This document shows, piece by piece, positions 1-5,715 of a DNA stretch of 5,918 bases; position 1 is the first letter of the stretch, and each line of letters opens with the position of its first letter. Position numbers and translations under genes: made by a program. Under the pieces are notes generated by a model that saw only the letters and a program-made list of their open reading frames with translations, had not been told where the DNA came from and ran no database searches. This DNA is from an uncultured Eggerthellaceae bacterium (lineage in GTDB: Bacteria > Actinomycetota > Coriobacteriia > Coriobacteriales > Eggerthellaceae), in NCBI GenBank assembly GCA_946626265.1, contig CAMOUE010000139.1, positions 1 through 5,918 of the forward strand, in the 5' to 3' direction.

Positions 1-1
1 G

Positions 2-1849
2 GAACGCGAGTTGCTGCAGACGGCCCAGCGCAAGAAGCGGGTCTATAAGCCGGGCGGGCCGGCGGGGCGCATGATCGTCACCGAGAAGCCGCGCGATTTC
101 AAGGGCACGGTGGGCAAGCTCGTCCGCTTCATGGGGCGATTCAAGTTCGCGATGCTCGCGGCGCTCGTGTTTGCCATCGGTTCGACGGTGTTCAACGTCA
201 TCGGCCCCAAGGTTCTCTCGACCGCCACCACCGAGCTGTTCAACGGCATCGTCGCAAAAGTCGAAGGAACAGGCGGCATCAACTTCGATGCCATTTGGGC
301 AATTCTTGTCACGACGCTCGCCATCTACGTGGGCAGTGCCGTGTGTCAGTTCGTTCAGGGGTGGGTGCTCACGTACGTGTCGCAGAAGACCTGTTACGAG
401 TTCCGCCGTGAGATTTCCGAGAAGATAGACCGCTTGCCCGTGGGGTATTTCGAGCGCACGTCGACCGGTGACACGCTCTCGCGCATCACCAACGATGTGG
501 ATACGCTGGGACAAAGCCTCAACCAGGGCATATCCGAACTGCTGCGCGCGGTGGTTACCATCGTGGGCGTGCTGGCTGTCATGTTCTCGATCAACGTCGT
601 CATGACGCTCGTCACGCTGCTCATCGTGCCGGCTTCCCTCGTGTGCATCCGCATTATCGTCAAACGCTCGCAGAAGCAATTCTATGCGCAGCAGGCCAAC
701 CTGGGCGCCATCGACGGGCTCATCGAGGAAACGTTTTCCGGCCACGCCATCGTGAAGGCGTTCGGCCGCGAGCGGGCCACTATCGATGAGTTCAACGCCA
801 CGAACGAGCGGCTCTACGAGAGCGCGTGGAAATCGCAGTTCCTCTCGGGCCTCATGCGCCCCGTTATGGACGTGATTGGCAACTTGGGTTACGTGGTCGT
901 GGCCATCATGGGCAGCATATTCGCCGTGCAGGGTGTTATCACGGTGGGCGACATTCAGGCGTTCATCCAGTACGTCAAGAACTTCACGCAGCCCATTACG
1001 CAACTCGCGCAGGTGGCCAACGTGCTGCAGCAGACGGCCGCCGCCGCCGAGCGCGTGTTCGAGTTCCTCGAGGCGGAAGAGGAGCCCGTCGAGCAATCCG
1101 ATGTCGAGACCGGCGAGTTGGCGTGTACGGTCGAGTTCGACCACGTGCGTTTTGGCTACGATCCCGACAAGGTCATCATCAAGGATTTCAGCGCGCAGGT
1201 CGCCGAGGGCCAGACGGTGGCGTTCGTCGGACCCACCGGAGCGGGCAAGACGACGCTCGTCAAGTTGCTCATGCGCTTCTACGATGTGCAGGGAGGCGCC
1301 ATCCGCATTGGCGGTGCCGACGTGCGCGACATCGAGCGCGAGGACGTGCGCGAGCTGTTCGGCATGGTGTTGCAGGACACATGGCTGTTTCACGGCACGG
1401 TGCGCGAGAACATCCGCTACGGCAAGCCCAACGCCACTGACGAGGAAGTGGAAGAGGCCGCCCGTCGCGCGTTCGCGCACCATTTCATCGAGACGCTGCC
1501 CGGCGGCTACGACTGCATGATCAACGAGGACGCGAGCAACATCAGCGCCGGCCAGCGCCAACTGCTCACGATCGCGCGCGCTTTCCTCGCCAACCGTCGC
1601 ATGCTCGTGCTCGACGAGGCCACCAGCTCGGTCGATACGCGAACCGAAGAGCGAATCCAGCAGGCCATGGACGACCTGATGGCCGGCCGCACGTCGTTCG
1701 TCATCGCGCACCGTCTCTCGACCATCCGAAACGCCGACCTCATCGTGGTAATCCGCGAGGGTGACATCGTGGAGCAGGGAACGCATGACGAGCTGCTTGC
1801 GCAGGACGGTTTCTACTCCGAGCTCTATAATTCGCAGTTCCAGGAGTAG
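2..1849 (+). CDS. ABC exporter half-transporter, fused permease and ATPase (5' end at or beyond window edge)
   Basis: Half of an ABC exporter of the multidrug/lipid type: ATP hydrolysis drives export across the cytoplasmic membrane. Residues are counted from the TTG at 11. The membrane domain has hydrophobic segments near 45-67, 95-120, 178-196, 197-217 and 284-306. The ATPase domain follows: A-loop Tyr383, Walker A GPTGAGKTT (407-415), Q-loop Gln455, signature ISAGQ (511-515), Walker B MLVLDE (531-536) with catalytic Glu536, D-loop SSVD (539-542) and switch His567. All hydrolysis residues are present. The signature departs from LSGGQ, as is common in one half of heterodimers, so a partner gene probably lies to the left (inference). 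The frame is open to the left edge. TTG at 11 has only a weak GGA seven bases upstream, and ATG at 71 would drop a basic N-terminus of a kind I associate with this subfamily, so the true start may be outside. The substrate is unknown. Confidence 0.95.
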   Translation, partial: ERELLQTAQRKKRVYKPGGPAGRMIVTEKPRDFKGTVGKLVRFMGRFKFAMLAALVFAIGSTVFNVIGPKVLSTATTELFNGIVAKVEGTGGINFDAIWAILVTTLAIYVGSAVCQFVQGWVLTYVSQKTCYEFRREISEKIDRLPVGYFERTSTGDTLSRITNDVDTLGQSLNQGISELLRAVVTIVGVLAVMFSINVVMTLVTLLIVPASLVCIRIIVKRSQKQFYAQQANLGAIDGLIEETFSGHAIVKAFGRERATIDEFNATNERLYESAWKSQFLSGLMRPVMDVIGNLGYVVVAIMGSIFAVQGVITVGDIQAFIQYVKNFTQPITQLAQVANVLQQTAAAAERVFEFLEAEEEPVEQSDVETGELACTVEFDHVRFGYDPDKVIIKDFSAQVAEGQTVAFVGPTGAGKTTLVKLLMRFYDVQGGAIRIGGADVRDIEREDVRELFGMVLQDTWLFHGTVRENIRYGKPNATDEEVEEAARRAFAHHFIETLPGGYDCMINEDASNISAGQRQLLTIARAFLANRRMLVLDEATSSVDTRTEERIQQAMDDLMAGRTSFVIAHRLSTIRNADLIVVIREGDIVEQGTHDELLAQDGFYSELYNSQFQE

Positions 1850-1858
1850 ATTTCTGAT

Positions 1859-2071
1859 TTATCGGCGGGCTTTGTTGCGGCAGCGTGATGCGAGCGCGCC
1901 ATGCCGCGTGGTGCCGCGTTCACCATCTTCGGGTAGCGACAAGGCGTGACGAGCGATTTGACCGGCTAAAGGGTCAGACCAAAGTTCAATGATTCTTCTT
2001 ATTTCCGCAGCCCCGGTATACGTTACGGGGTCTGCGCCGCCCTGCCATTGGGGGTTGACGATGACGTTCAT
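1859..2071 (-). pseudogene. Possible 5' remnant of an arginase/agmatinase-family gene
   Basis: A 70-codon minus-strand frame starts with ATG at 2071, preceded by GGAG (2079-2076) four bases away. Its first residues, MNVIVNPQWQGGADPVTY, resemble the N-terminus of arginase/agmatinase-family (ureohydrolase) proteins, in which a PQWQG-type segment follows the first strand. From memory the resemblance holds for about 30 residues (to about 1982) and then stops. The remaining 40 residues are Arg-rich and look random. The metal-binding Asp/His motifs of the family are absent, so any product would be inactive. The change falls at the GGTC-A-GACC motif at 1972-1980. It lies 64 bases downstream of the broken gene at 2136-2865 on the same strand, so the two may once have formed an operon. 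The family call rests on a short stretch. The alternative is a chance ORF. Confidence 0.38.
1967..1984. repeat. Small palindromic motif at the arginase-like gene break
   Basis: The segment contains GGTC-A-GACC (1972-1980), a 9-base interrupted palindrome flanked by AAA on the left and AAAG on the right. Motifs of the form GGTCTGACC with flanking AAAG/CTTT runs occur in some bacterial genomes as dispersed repetitive palindromes, sometimes linked to REP-associated transposases. That is recollection, and no second copy is visible in this window. It coincides with the point where the arginase-like coding resemblance ends. Confidence 0.25.
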
Positions 2072-2135
2072 GCTTCTCCGTCTTCTCGAGATTCGCCCTT
2101 GCGCGGCTTAGCGTGCGGACGAGTGAGGTGGGTCC

Positions 2136-2865
2136 TCATTCAGCGCCTGCCATGTAATAGGCCTTCGCGTCAAGCGGCCTGCCATCTCGCCACCGCAGCT
2201 TCAGGAACGCGGGGAAATTGAAGAGCGTGACGTCCTCGCCCCCGCGTGCGGCGTTGACGGCGAACGCCGCTTCGGGCAGGAGGCGCCAGCGGCCGTCGGC
2301 GAGGTCCCATGCCTCCACCTGGGCCATGAGCTCGCCCGCCGCGCCGTCCGCCTCGAACGGCTCCTCGCTGGCGTCTCTCGCCGGGGCGGAAAAGCGCACG
2401 CTCGCGCCGAGCGTGGTCCCCGCGCTGCCATCTGGCAGCACGTTGAATTGGAACTCGAGATGGAAAGGCGTCTTTGCAAGCGTCTGACAACGGGGGACCA
2501 CCGTGTCCCCAAATGCGCCGAAACCCGCTTGGCGCAGGTCGGCTTCGAGAAGCGCGGCGTTTTCGGCGTAGCGGCGCTGCAAGTCGCGCGAACCATGCGA
2601 ACGCCTCGGGGTAGCCCCCGGTTTGCTCGCCCTCGAAGACCTGGTCGGGACGCAGCGCTTCTCGGGATGTGAGCACGTGCAGGTCGAACCACGGCTCGCC
2701 CGCCAAGGGCACCTCGAACCAGATTTCCGGGAAGCTCGGGCTGGCGAGGCTGCGCACCAAAGCCTCGTGCGCAAGCGAAGCGCCCGTTCCGAACAGCGAG
2801 CTATCGCGTCCACCGCGCGCGGCGAGCGCATACAGTATGTCGTAGAGCATTGCGTTGTCTAGCAT
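2136..2865 (-). pseudogene. Frameshifted gene of unknown function (about 243 residues if repaired)
   Basis: I do not recognise the family. The start is well supported: ATG at 2865 with AGGAG (2876-2872) six bases upstream and a TATAAT box at 2903-2898. The first ~92 residues (MLDNAMLYDILYALAARGG...) read in one frame. The rest, from DLQRRYAENAALLEADLRQ to the C-terminal KAYYMAGAE and TGA at 2138-2136, reads in another. Each frame gives natural composition on its own side of the join and Arg/Pro/Ser-rich shadow beyond it. The switch lies at CGCGCG (2585-2590). Adding one CG unit restores a continuous frame reading AWFARDLQRRY, so loss of a dinucleotide by slippage, or a sequencing error, explains it. 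As written, translation would continue out of frame to a stop at 2172-2170. The protein looks soluble: no signal peptide, no membrane segment, many Trp/Phe and acidic residues. It diverges from padR. Confidence 0.7.
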
Positions 2866-2897
2866 GCTTCGCTCCTGTCGTCGACGTCGTGAACACG

Positions 2898-2928
2898 ATT
2901 ATAAGCGCCCGCCCGGCGTCCTCGTCAT
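2898..2928 (-). promoter_or_regulatory. Promoter of the unknown minus-strand gene
   Basis: On the minus strand a consensus TATAAT -10 box lies at 2903-2898. A weak -35 (TGACGA at 2927-2922, 18-base spacer, or ATGACG one base further) lies upstream. Transcription from here would give a leader of roughly 25 bases before the ATG at 2865, with AGGAG well placed. The -10 match is exact in a GC-rich background, which makes it persuasive. The -35 is poor. Confidence 0.6.
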
Positions 2929-2937
2929 GAGGGCGTT

Positions 2938-2966
2938 TTGCAATTGCATGCCACAAGCACTAGTAT
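2938..2966 (+). promoter_or_regulatory. Probable padR promoter
   Basis: TTGCAA (2938-2943) and TAGTAT (2961-2966) are separated by exactly 17 bases, each matching four of six consensus positions. The -10 ends 28 bases before the padR ATG at 2995. It is back-to-back with the minus-strand promoter at 2898-2928: the two -35 regions are about 10 bases apart, so one regulator could affect both. Confidence 0.5.
2939..2948. promoter_or_regulatory. Perfect palindrome, candidate PadR operator
   Basis: TGCAATTGCA is a perfect 10-base palindrome overlapping the -35 box of the probable padR promoter. A dimeric winged-helix repressor bound here would block RNA polymerase, which fits the autoregulation common in the PadR family. 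The same TTGCA/TGCAA elements recur in the inverted repeat at 3581-3603 ahead of the transporter. Assignment to this PadR is inference. Confidence 0.4.
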
Positions 2967-2994
2967 GAGCTGGATGCCGATTTGTGGGGGGATA

Positions 2995-3561
2995 ATGCAT
3001 TCGGAATTGGAGTGTGCGCTGTTGGCTTTGCTCGCCTTGCGTCCGCACGCGAGCGGGTACGAGCTGCACAGCGTCATAAAGCAGACGTTCGGATACGTGA
3101 TTTCCGCTTCGTTCAGCCAGATTTACCCCGCGTTGAAGCGGCTCTATCTTGACGAGCTGGTCACGTACGAGCTCGAGCCCATCAGGAACCGTCCAGGCAA
3201 GAAACGCTACGAGCTTACCGAGCGGGGGCGGGACGAGCTGCGGGCGTGGCTTGCTTCTCCCGTCGATTACAGCCGCAGCATGAATCCGCTCTACCTGCGG
3301 ATAGCGTTCATGTCGCTCATGACCAAGGACGAGGCGCTCTGCCTCGTCGACTCGGCCATTGCCAAGATCAGGAACGAGCTTGAAAACCCGCGTTTCGGCG
3401 AACGTGATGCGCTCTCCTACGCGTTCGTCGACGAGGCTGCGGTCGATATGGGAAAACTCGACTTCACATGGAGCGTTTCCGCAAATCGCTTCCGGCGAGA
3501 GCGGGTCGTGCTCCTCGAATGGCTCCTCGACCTCCGGGAGGGCGTGGAGTGCGTGTTCTAG
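2995..3561 (+). CDS. PadR-family transcriptional regulator
   Basis: A 188-residue winged-helix repressor, probably a ligand-responsive dimer controlling the downstream transporter. The N-terminal PadR domain spans about residues 5-86: the first helix LLALLALRPHASGYEL, the recognition region SASFSQIYPALKRL, the wing strands around RPGKKRYELTERGRDEL. The rest (about 95-188) is helical and charged, like the C-terminal dimerisation domain of PadR proteins related to virulence activators (Vir_act_alpha_C type). Length is normal for this longer subfamily. I chose ATG at 2995 over the in-frame ATG at 2938 because a G-rich Shine-Dalgarno (2985-2991) lies just upstream, the PadR domain begins a few residues later, and 2938 falls inside the promoter. 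It ends 118 bases before the MFS gene, same strand. The family call is firm; the target and ligand are inferred or unknown. Confidence 0.93.
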   Translation: MHSELECALLALLALRPHASGYELHSVIKQTFGYVISASFSQIYPALKRLYLDELVTYELEPIRNRPGKKRYELTERGRDELRAWLASPVDYSRSMNPLYLRIAFMSLMTKDEALCLVDSAIAKIRNELENPRFGERDALSYAFVDEAAVDMGKLDFTWSVSANRFRRERVVLLEWLLDLREGVECVF

Positions 3562-3580
3562 CGATTGGTTGTTTGTTCGT

Positions 3581-3603
3581 TTGCACGAGGAAAGCGCGTG
3601 CAA
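3581..3603. promoter_or_regulatory. Inverted repeat ahead of the MFS gene, candidate operator
   Basis: TTGCACG (3581-3587) and CGTGCAA (3597-3603) form perfect 7-base arms around a 9-base spacer. Arm centres lie 16 bases apart, near one and a half helical turns. It sits in the padR-MFS gap about 77 bases before the MFS start and shares TTGCA/TGCAA elements with the palindrome at 2939-2948. A weak promoter (TTGCAC, 17 bases, TGTTGT at 3604-3609) would overlap it. It is a reasonable operator candidate, with no direct proof. Confidence 0.4.
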
Positions 3604-3616
3604 TGTTGTCTAGCAT

Positions 3617-3651
3617 GGAAACGCCCGTTTGAGGGCGGACTTGGCGTTTCC
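3617..3651. promoter_or_regulatory. Long inverted repeat with a nested alternative hairpin in the MFS leader
   Basis: GGAAACGCC (3617-3625) and GGCGTTTCC (3643-3651) are perfect 9-base complements around 17 bases. Inside, CGCCC (3622-3626) can instead pair with GGGCG (3633-3637) over a 6-base loop, so the two stems compete for 3622-3625. No T-run follows, so it is not a standard intrinsic terminator. It ends 28 bases before the MFS ATG and could be a second operator or an RNA leader affecting expression. Which of these is unknown. Confidence 0.45.
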
Positions 3652-3679
3652 CCGTTGGCATCTGACAGGTTGGAGCATC

Positions 3680-4966
3680 ATGGCGGACAATGGTCGGCAT
3701 CGCTCGTCGCTCGGCGAGGTCTTCACACGCGACTTCGTCATCTTGGCCACGATCAACCTGTGCATGTTCTTCGGTTTCCAGATGCTCAACGTCGGCCTTC
3801 CCGTGTACATGGACCAGCTGGGCGCGACCGGCCAGCTGGTCGGGCTTGCGACGACCGTCATGACGATAGCGGCGACGGTCATGCGCGTGTTCTCGGGGGC
3901 GCTGCTCGACAAGTTCGGGCGCAAGGGCATGCTCATCGGCGGGCTTGCGATCATCGCGTGCTCCATATTGTCGTTTGCCATCTTTCCCATCGTGGGCGTC
4001 ATCCTGGGCTTGCGCGTGATCCACGGCATCGGCTGGGGCTTGGGGTCCACGTCGTCTTCGACCATCGCGGCCGACATCATACCAAAGCACCGTTTCGCGG
4101 AGGGCATGGGGTACTTCGCGATGACGACGGCCATTTCGAGCGCGGTCGCGCCCGCCGTGTCGATTGCGATTGCCCAGGAAGTCGGAGCGGTGTACATGCT
4201 CTATACGGCGCTGGGCATGACCGTGCTCGCGCTCATGCTTGCCGTGGCCGAGACGCTCCTCGGTAAGCGCGCCGATGCGGCGCAGCCCGAAGGATCGGGC
4301 GGTTCCGCGAATAGGGTTGCTGCCCCTGACACCGCGGACCAGGTTGCCGCCCCCGATGCCGCAGACCGAGCCGCTGCTCCCGATCCCGCGCAAGTGCCGC
4401 GGTACTCGAGGTTCGATACGTTCTTCGAGCGCCGCGCGCTCGTGCCGGGGTTGCTCATGATGCTCGTGAACTTCGGGTTCGGTTGCATCACCACGTTCAT
4501 CGCACTGCATGCCAGCTCCCGCGGTGTGAACGGCGTCACGAGCTATTTCATCGTCTACGCGGTCGTCACCTTGGTCAGCCGTCCGTACATTGGAAAGCTC
4601 ATCGACCGGCACGGGTATCGCATCCCGGCTATGATCTCAACGCTTTGCACCGCCGGCACGCTCGTGCTCATCGGGCTGTCGAGCAGCGTCGTCATGTTCG
4701 CCGGGGCAGGCGTGCTCGGGGGGCTCGGCATCGGCACGGCGATGGGAACGTATCAGGCGATGGCGGTCGCCGATGTTGAACCGTGGCGGCGCGGAGTTGC
4801 GACCTCGACGTACTTCACGGCGTTCGACTTGGGAATCGCCGCAGGCTCGCTTGTCGGCGGCATGCTCGTCGACGTGGTGGGGTACATGGTCATGTATTTC
4901 ATAATGGCGCTGTTCCCCGTGGCGGCGAGCGTCGTCTCGGCGGTCGTCATCAAGCGGGGCCGATAG
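3680..4966 (+). CDS. MFS transporter, probable drug or metabolite efflux
   Basis: A 428-residue major facilitator protein of the cytoplasmic membrane, usual length, with two six-helix halves. Motif A appears after TM2 as GALLDKFGRKG (73-83), and its degenerate repeat GKLIDRHGYR (305-314) marks the second half. The TM4 region contains LRVIHGIGWGLGS (111-123), with an Arg placed like that of motif B. The central cytoplasmic loop (about 195-250) carries three 9-residue Ala/Pro/Asp repeats (213-239). I chose ATG at 3680 because GGAG (3672-3675) lies four bases upstream. The in-frame TTG at 3629 lies inside the leader inverted repeat and adds residues unlike an MFS N-terminus. It lies downstream of padR on the same strand, suggesting proton-coupled efflux derepressed when PadR binds its ligand (inference). 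Substrate cannot be told from sequence. The gene is intact. Confidence 0.93.
   Translation: MADNGRHRSSLGEVFTRDFVILATINLCMFFGFQMLNVGLPVYMDQLGATGQLVGLATTVMTIAATVMRVFSGALLDKFGRKGMLIGGLAIIACSILSFAIFPIVGVILGLRVIHGIGWGLGSTSSSTIAADIIPKHRFAEGMGYFAMTTAISSAVAPAVSIAIAQEVGAVYMLYTALGMTVLALMLAVAETLLGKRADAAQPEGSGGSANRVAAPDTADQVAAPDAADRAAAPDPAQVPRYSRFDTFFERRALVPGLLMMLVNFGFGCITTFIALHASSRGVNGVTSYFIVYAVVTLVSRPYIGKLIDRHGYRIPAMISTLCTAGTLVLIGLSSSVVMFAGAGVLGGLGIGTAMGTYQAMAVADVEPWRRGVATSTYFTAFDLGIAAGSLVGGMLVDVVGYMVMYFIMALFPVAASVVSAVVIKRGR
4316..4396 (+). repeat. Three 27-bp tandem repeats encoding the MFS central linker
   Basis: Three imperfect 27-base units (4316-4342, 4343-4369, 4370-4396) encode VAAPDTADQ, VAAPDAADR and AAAPDPAQV. 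The copies differ at many third positions and some residues, so the duplication is not recent. They sit in the loop joining the two halves of the transporter, where length change is usually tolerated. Confidence 0.75.
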
Positions 4967-5002
4967 CTGCGATTCTTCGCTCGGCCCGTCCGCTTCCGGT
5001 CG

Positions 5003-5016
5003 GGGCTGACGAGCCC
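5003..5016. terminator. Short stem-loop after the MFS gene, weak terminator candidate
   Basis: GGGCT (5003-5007) pairs with AGCCC (5012-5016) over a GACG loop, 37 bases after the MFS stop. No T-tract follows on the plus strand, so it may be only a stable hairpin or a Rho-associated 3' end. Confidence 0.22.
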
Positions 5017-5024
5017 GCGTCGAG

Positions 5025-5054
5025 CTTGAAAGCGTTTGAAAGTGTTTGAAAGCG
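5025..5054. repeat. Threefold 10-bp tandem repeat, possible regulator binding array
   Basis: Units CTTGAAAGCG (5025-5034), TTTGAAAGTG (5035-5044) and TTTGAAAGCG (5045-5054) repeat at about one DNA helical turn. GCGTCGA occurs directly on both sides (5017-5023 and 5054-5060). The array is 113 bases before the next gene. Repeats in helical phase are typical of cooperative protein binding or A-tract bending. TTGAAA also resembles a -35 box, but no -10 lies at the right spacing. Confidence 0.6.
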
Positions 5055-5167
5055 CGTCGAAACATTGTGGCCGTCATGCGCTCGAATTTGATCGAGACGT
5101 TGTACGATGGCTGAGATCAAGATGACGCTGGTTCGGCAAACGACGAGTTGCATAGGGGTGAGGCATC

Positions 5168-5704
5168 GTGATACTCGCCGCATTCGAGAAGATGCTCGGC
5201 TGGCCGCCGCCCGCATGGGTGCGAAAGGTCGAGGCAGCTACCATGTTGGGCGTGTTCGCAAAGGCGTTCGACGTCGATCCGCCTGCTACGGAAGACCTCT
5301 CGGCCGACGAAGCGCTTGCGGTCTTCCGCGAATTCACGGCCGCATGCATGGAGGCGGCGCTTGTAGACGAGCGCGTAGCCGCCGGGTACCGTACCCGCCT
5401 CGGCGCGGGCGGTCTGAGGTTGGGGACGCAGCTGCGCACCGCGCTCAACGTGCGGCCTTCGAGCTCGTTCGCGTTCGCGCAGTTCCTCTATCGCGGTATC
5501 GGCATCGAGCTGTCGGCTGACGAGGAGGGCGTCTTGCGGTTCGGCCCGTGTTTCTTCGCGGAGCGCTACACGTCGGCGGATTGCTGGTTCATGTCGGCGT
5601 TCGACGAAGGGTTCCTGCGCGGACTCATGAACCTCGATGGCGCGCTGAGCTTCAGTTGCCGCTTGACCGAAGGCGCAGAATGCTGTCGCGCCGAGCTGGG
5701 ATAG
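5168..5704 (+). CDS. Cysteine-containing protein of uncertain family, 178 residues
   Basis: A complete frame starting with GTG at 5168, chosen because GGTGAGG ends four bases upstream (5163). It looks soluble: no signal peptide or membrane segment. The N-terminal ~75 residues appear helical. The C-terminal third holds Cys128, Cys139, Cys164 and the pair Cys172-Cys173, spaced as CFF...DCWFMSAFDEGF...SFSCRLTEGAECCRAELG. This Cys, Cys-x6-Asp, Gly-Cys layout near the C-terminus resembles L-2-amino-thiazoline-4-carboxylic acid hydrolase-like proteins and, less closely, 4-vinyl-reductase (V4R) domains. I could not confirm either, and function should be treated as unknown. The gene follows the MFS gene on the same strand after a 201-base gap, with its own upstream repeat array. 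The stop lies only 11 bases before the truncated oxidoreductase, so its natural C-terminus may have been altered by the same rearrangement. Confidence 0.75.
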   Translation: MILAAFEKMLGWPPPAWVRKVEAATMLGVFAKAFDVDPPATEDLSADEALAVFREFTAACMEAALVDERVAAGYRTRLGAGGLRLGTQLRTALNVRPSSSFAFAQFLYRGIGIELSADEEGVLRFGPCFFAERYTSADCWFMSAFDEGFLRGLMNLDGALSFSCRLTEGAECCRAELG

Positions 5705-5715
5705 AGCGCGAGTGA

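Noticed and set aside
876..1520. Long plus-strand frames in other registers inside the ABC gene
   Set aside because: Arg/Ser/Pro-rich shadows of the ABC coding frame, with no independent start signals.
2011..2030. CCCCG...CGGGG inverted repeat as a terminator for the ABC gene
   Set aside because: Only 5-base arms around a 10-base loop, no T-run, and it lies about 160 bases after the ABC stop inside the arginase-like codons.
2123..2140. TGAGG/CCTCA hairpin at the end of the frameshifted gene as a terminator
   Set aside because: Short stem overlapping the stop codon and no T-tract on the minus strand.
2170..2584. Second half of the ATG-2865 frame read without correction
   Set aside because: After 2585 it becomes Arg/Gly/Ala-rich, while the neighbouring frame gives a balanced protein ending in KAYYMAGAE. 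It is the out-of-frame tail, not real protein.
2854..3617. Exact 13-base repeat GTTGTCTAGCATG at 2854-2866 and 3605-3617
   Set aside because: The first copy is partly start-codon sequence (MLDN on the minus strand). A 13-mer pair in about 6 kb is not rare enough by chance to claim function, and the second copy lacks a ribosome binding site for a matching ORF.
3629..3679. TTG at 3629 as the MFS start
   Set aside because: It falls inside the leader inverted repeat, and the extra 17 residues do not look like an MFS N-terminus. ATG at 3680 has GGAG upstream.
3464..4612. A 382-codon minus-strand open frame opposite the padR end and the MFS gene
   Set aside because: The translation is dominated by His, Arg, Asp and Glu with no domain, typical of the antisense of a GC-rich membrane protein gene. 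The MFS frame is unambiguous.
5107..5520. 137-codon plus-strand frame starting ATG at 5107
   Set aside because: Beyond 5168 it is an Arg-rich shadow of the 178-residue gene. The GTG at 5168 has the better ribosome binding site.
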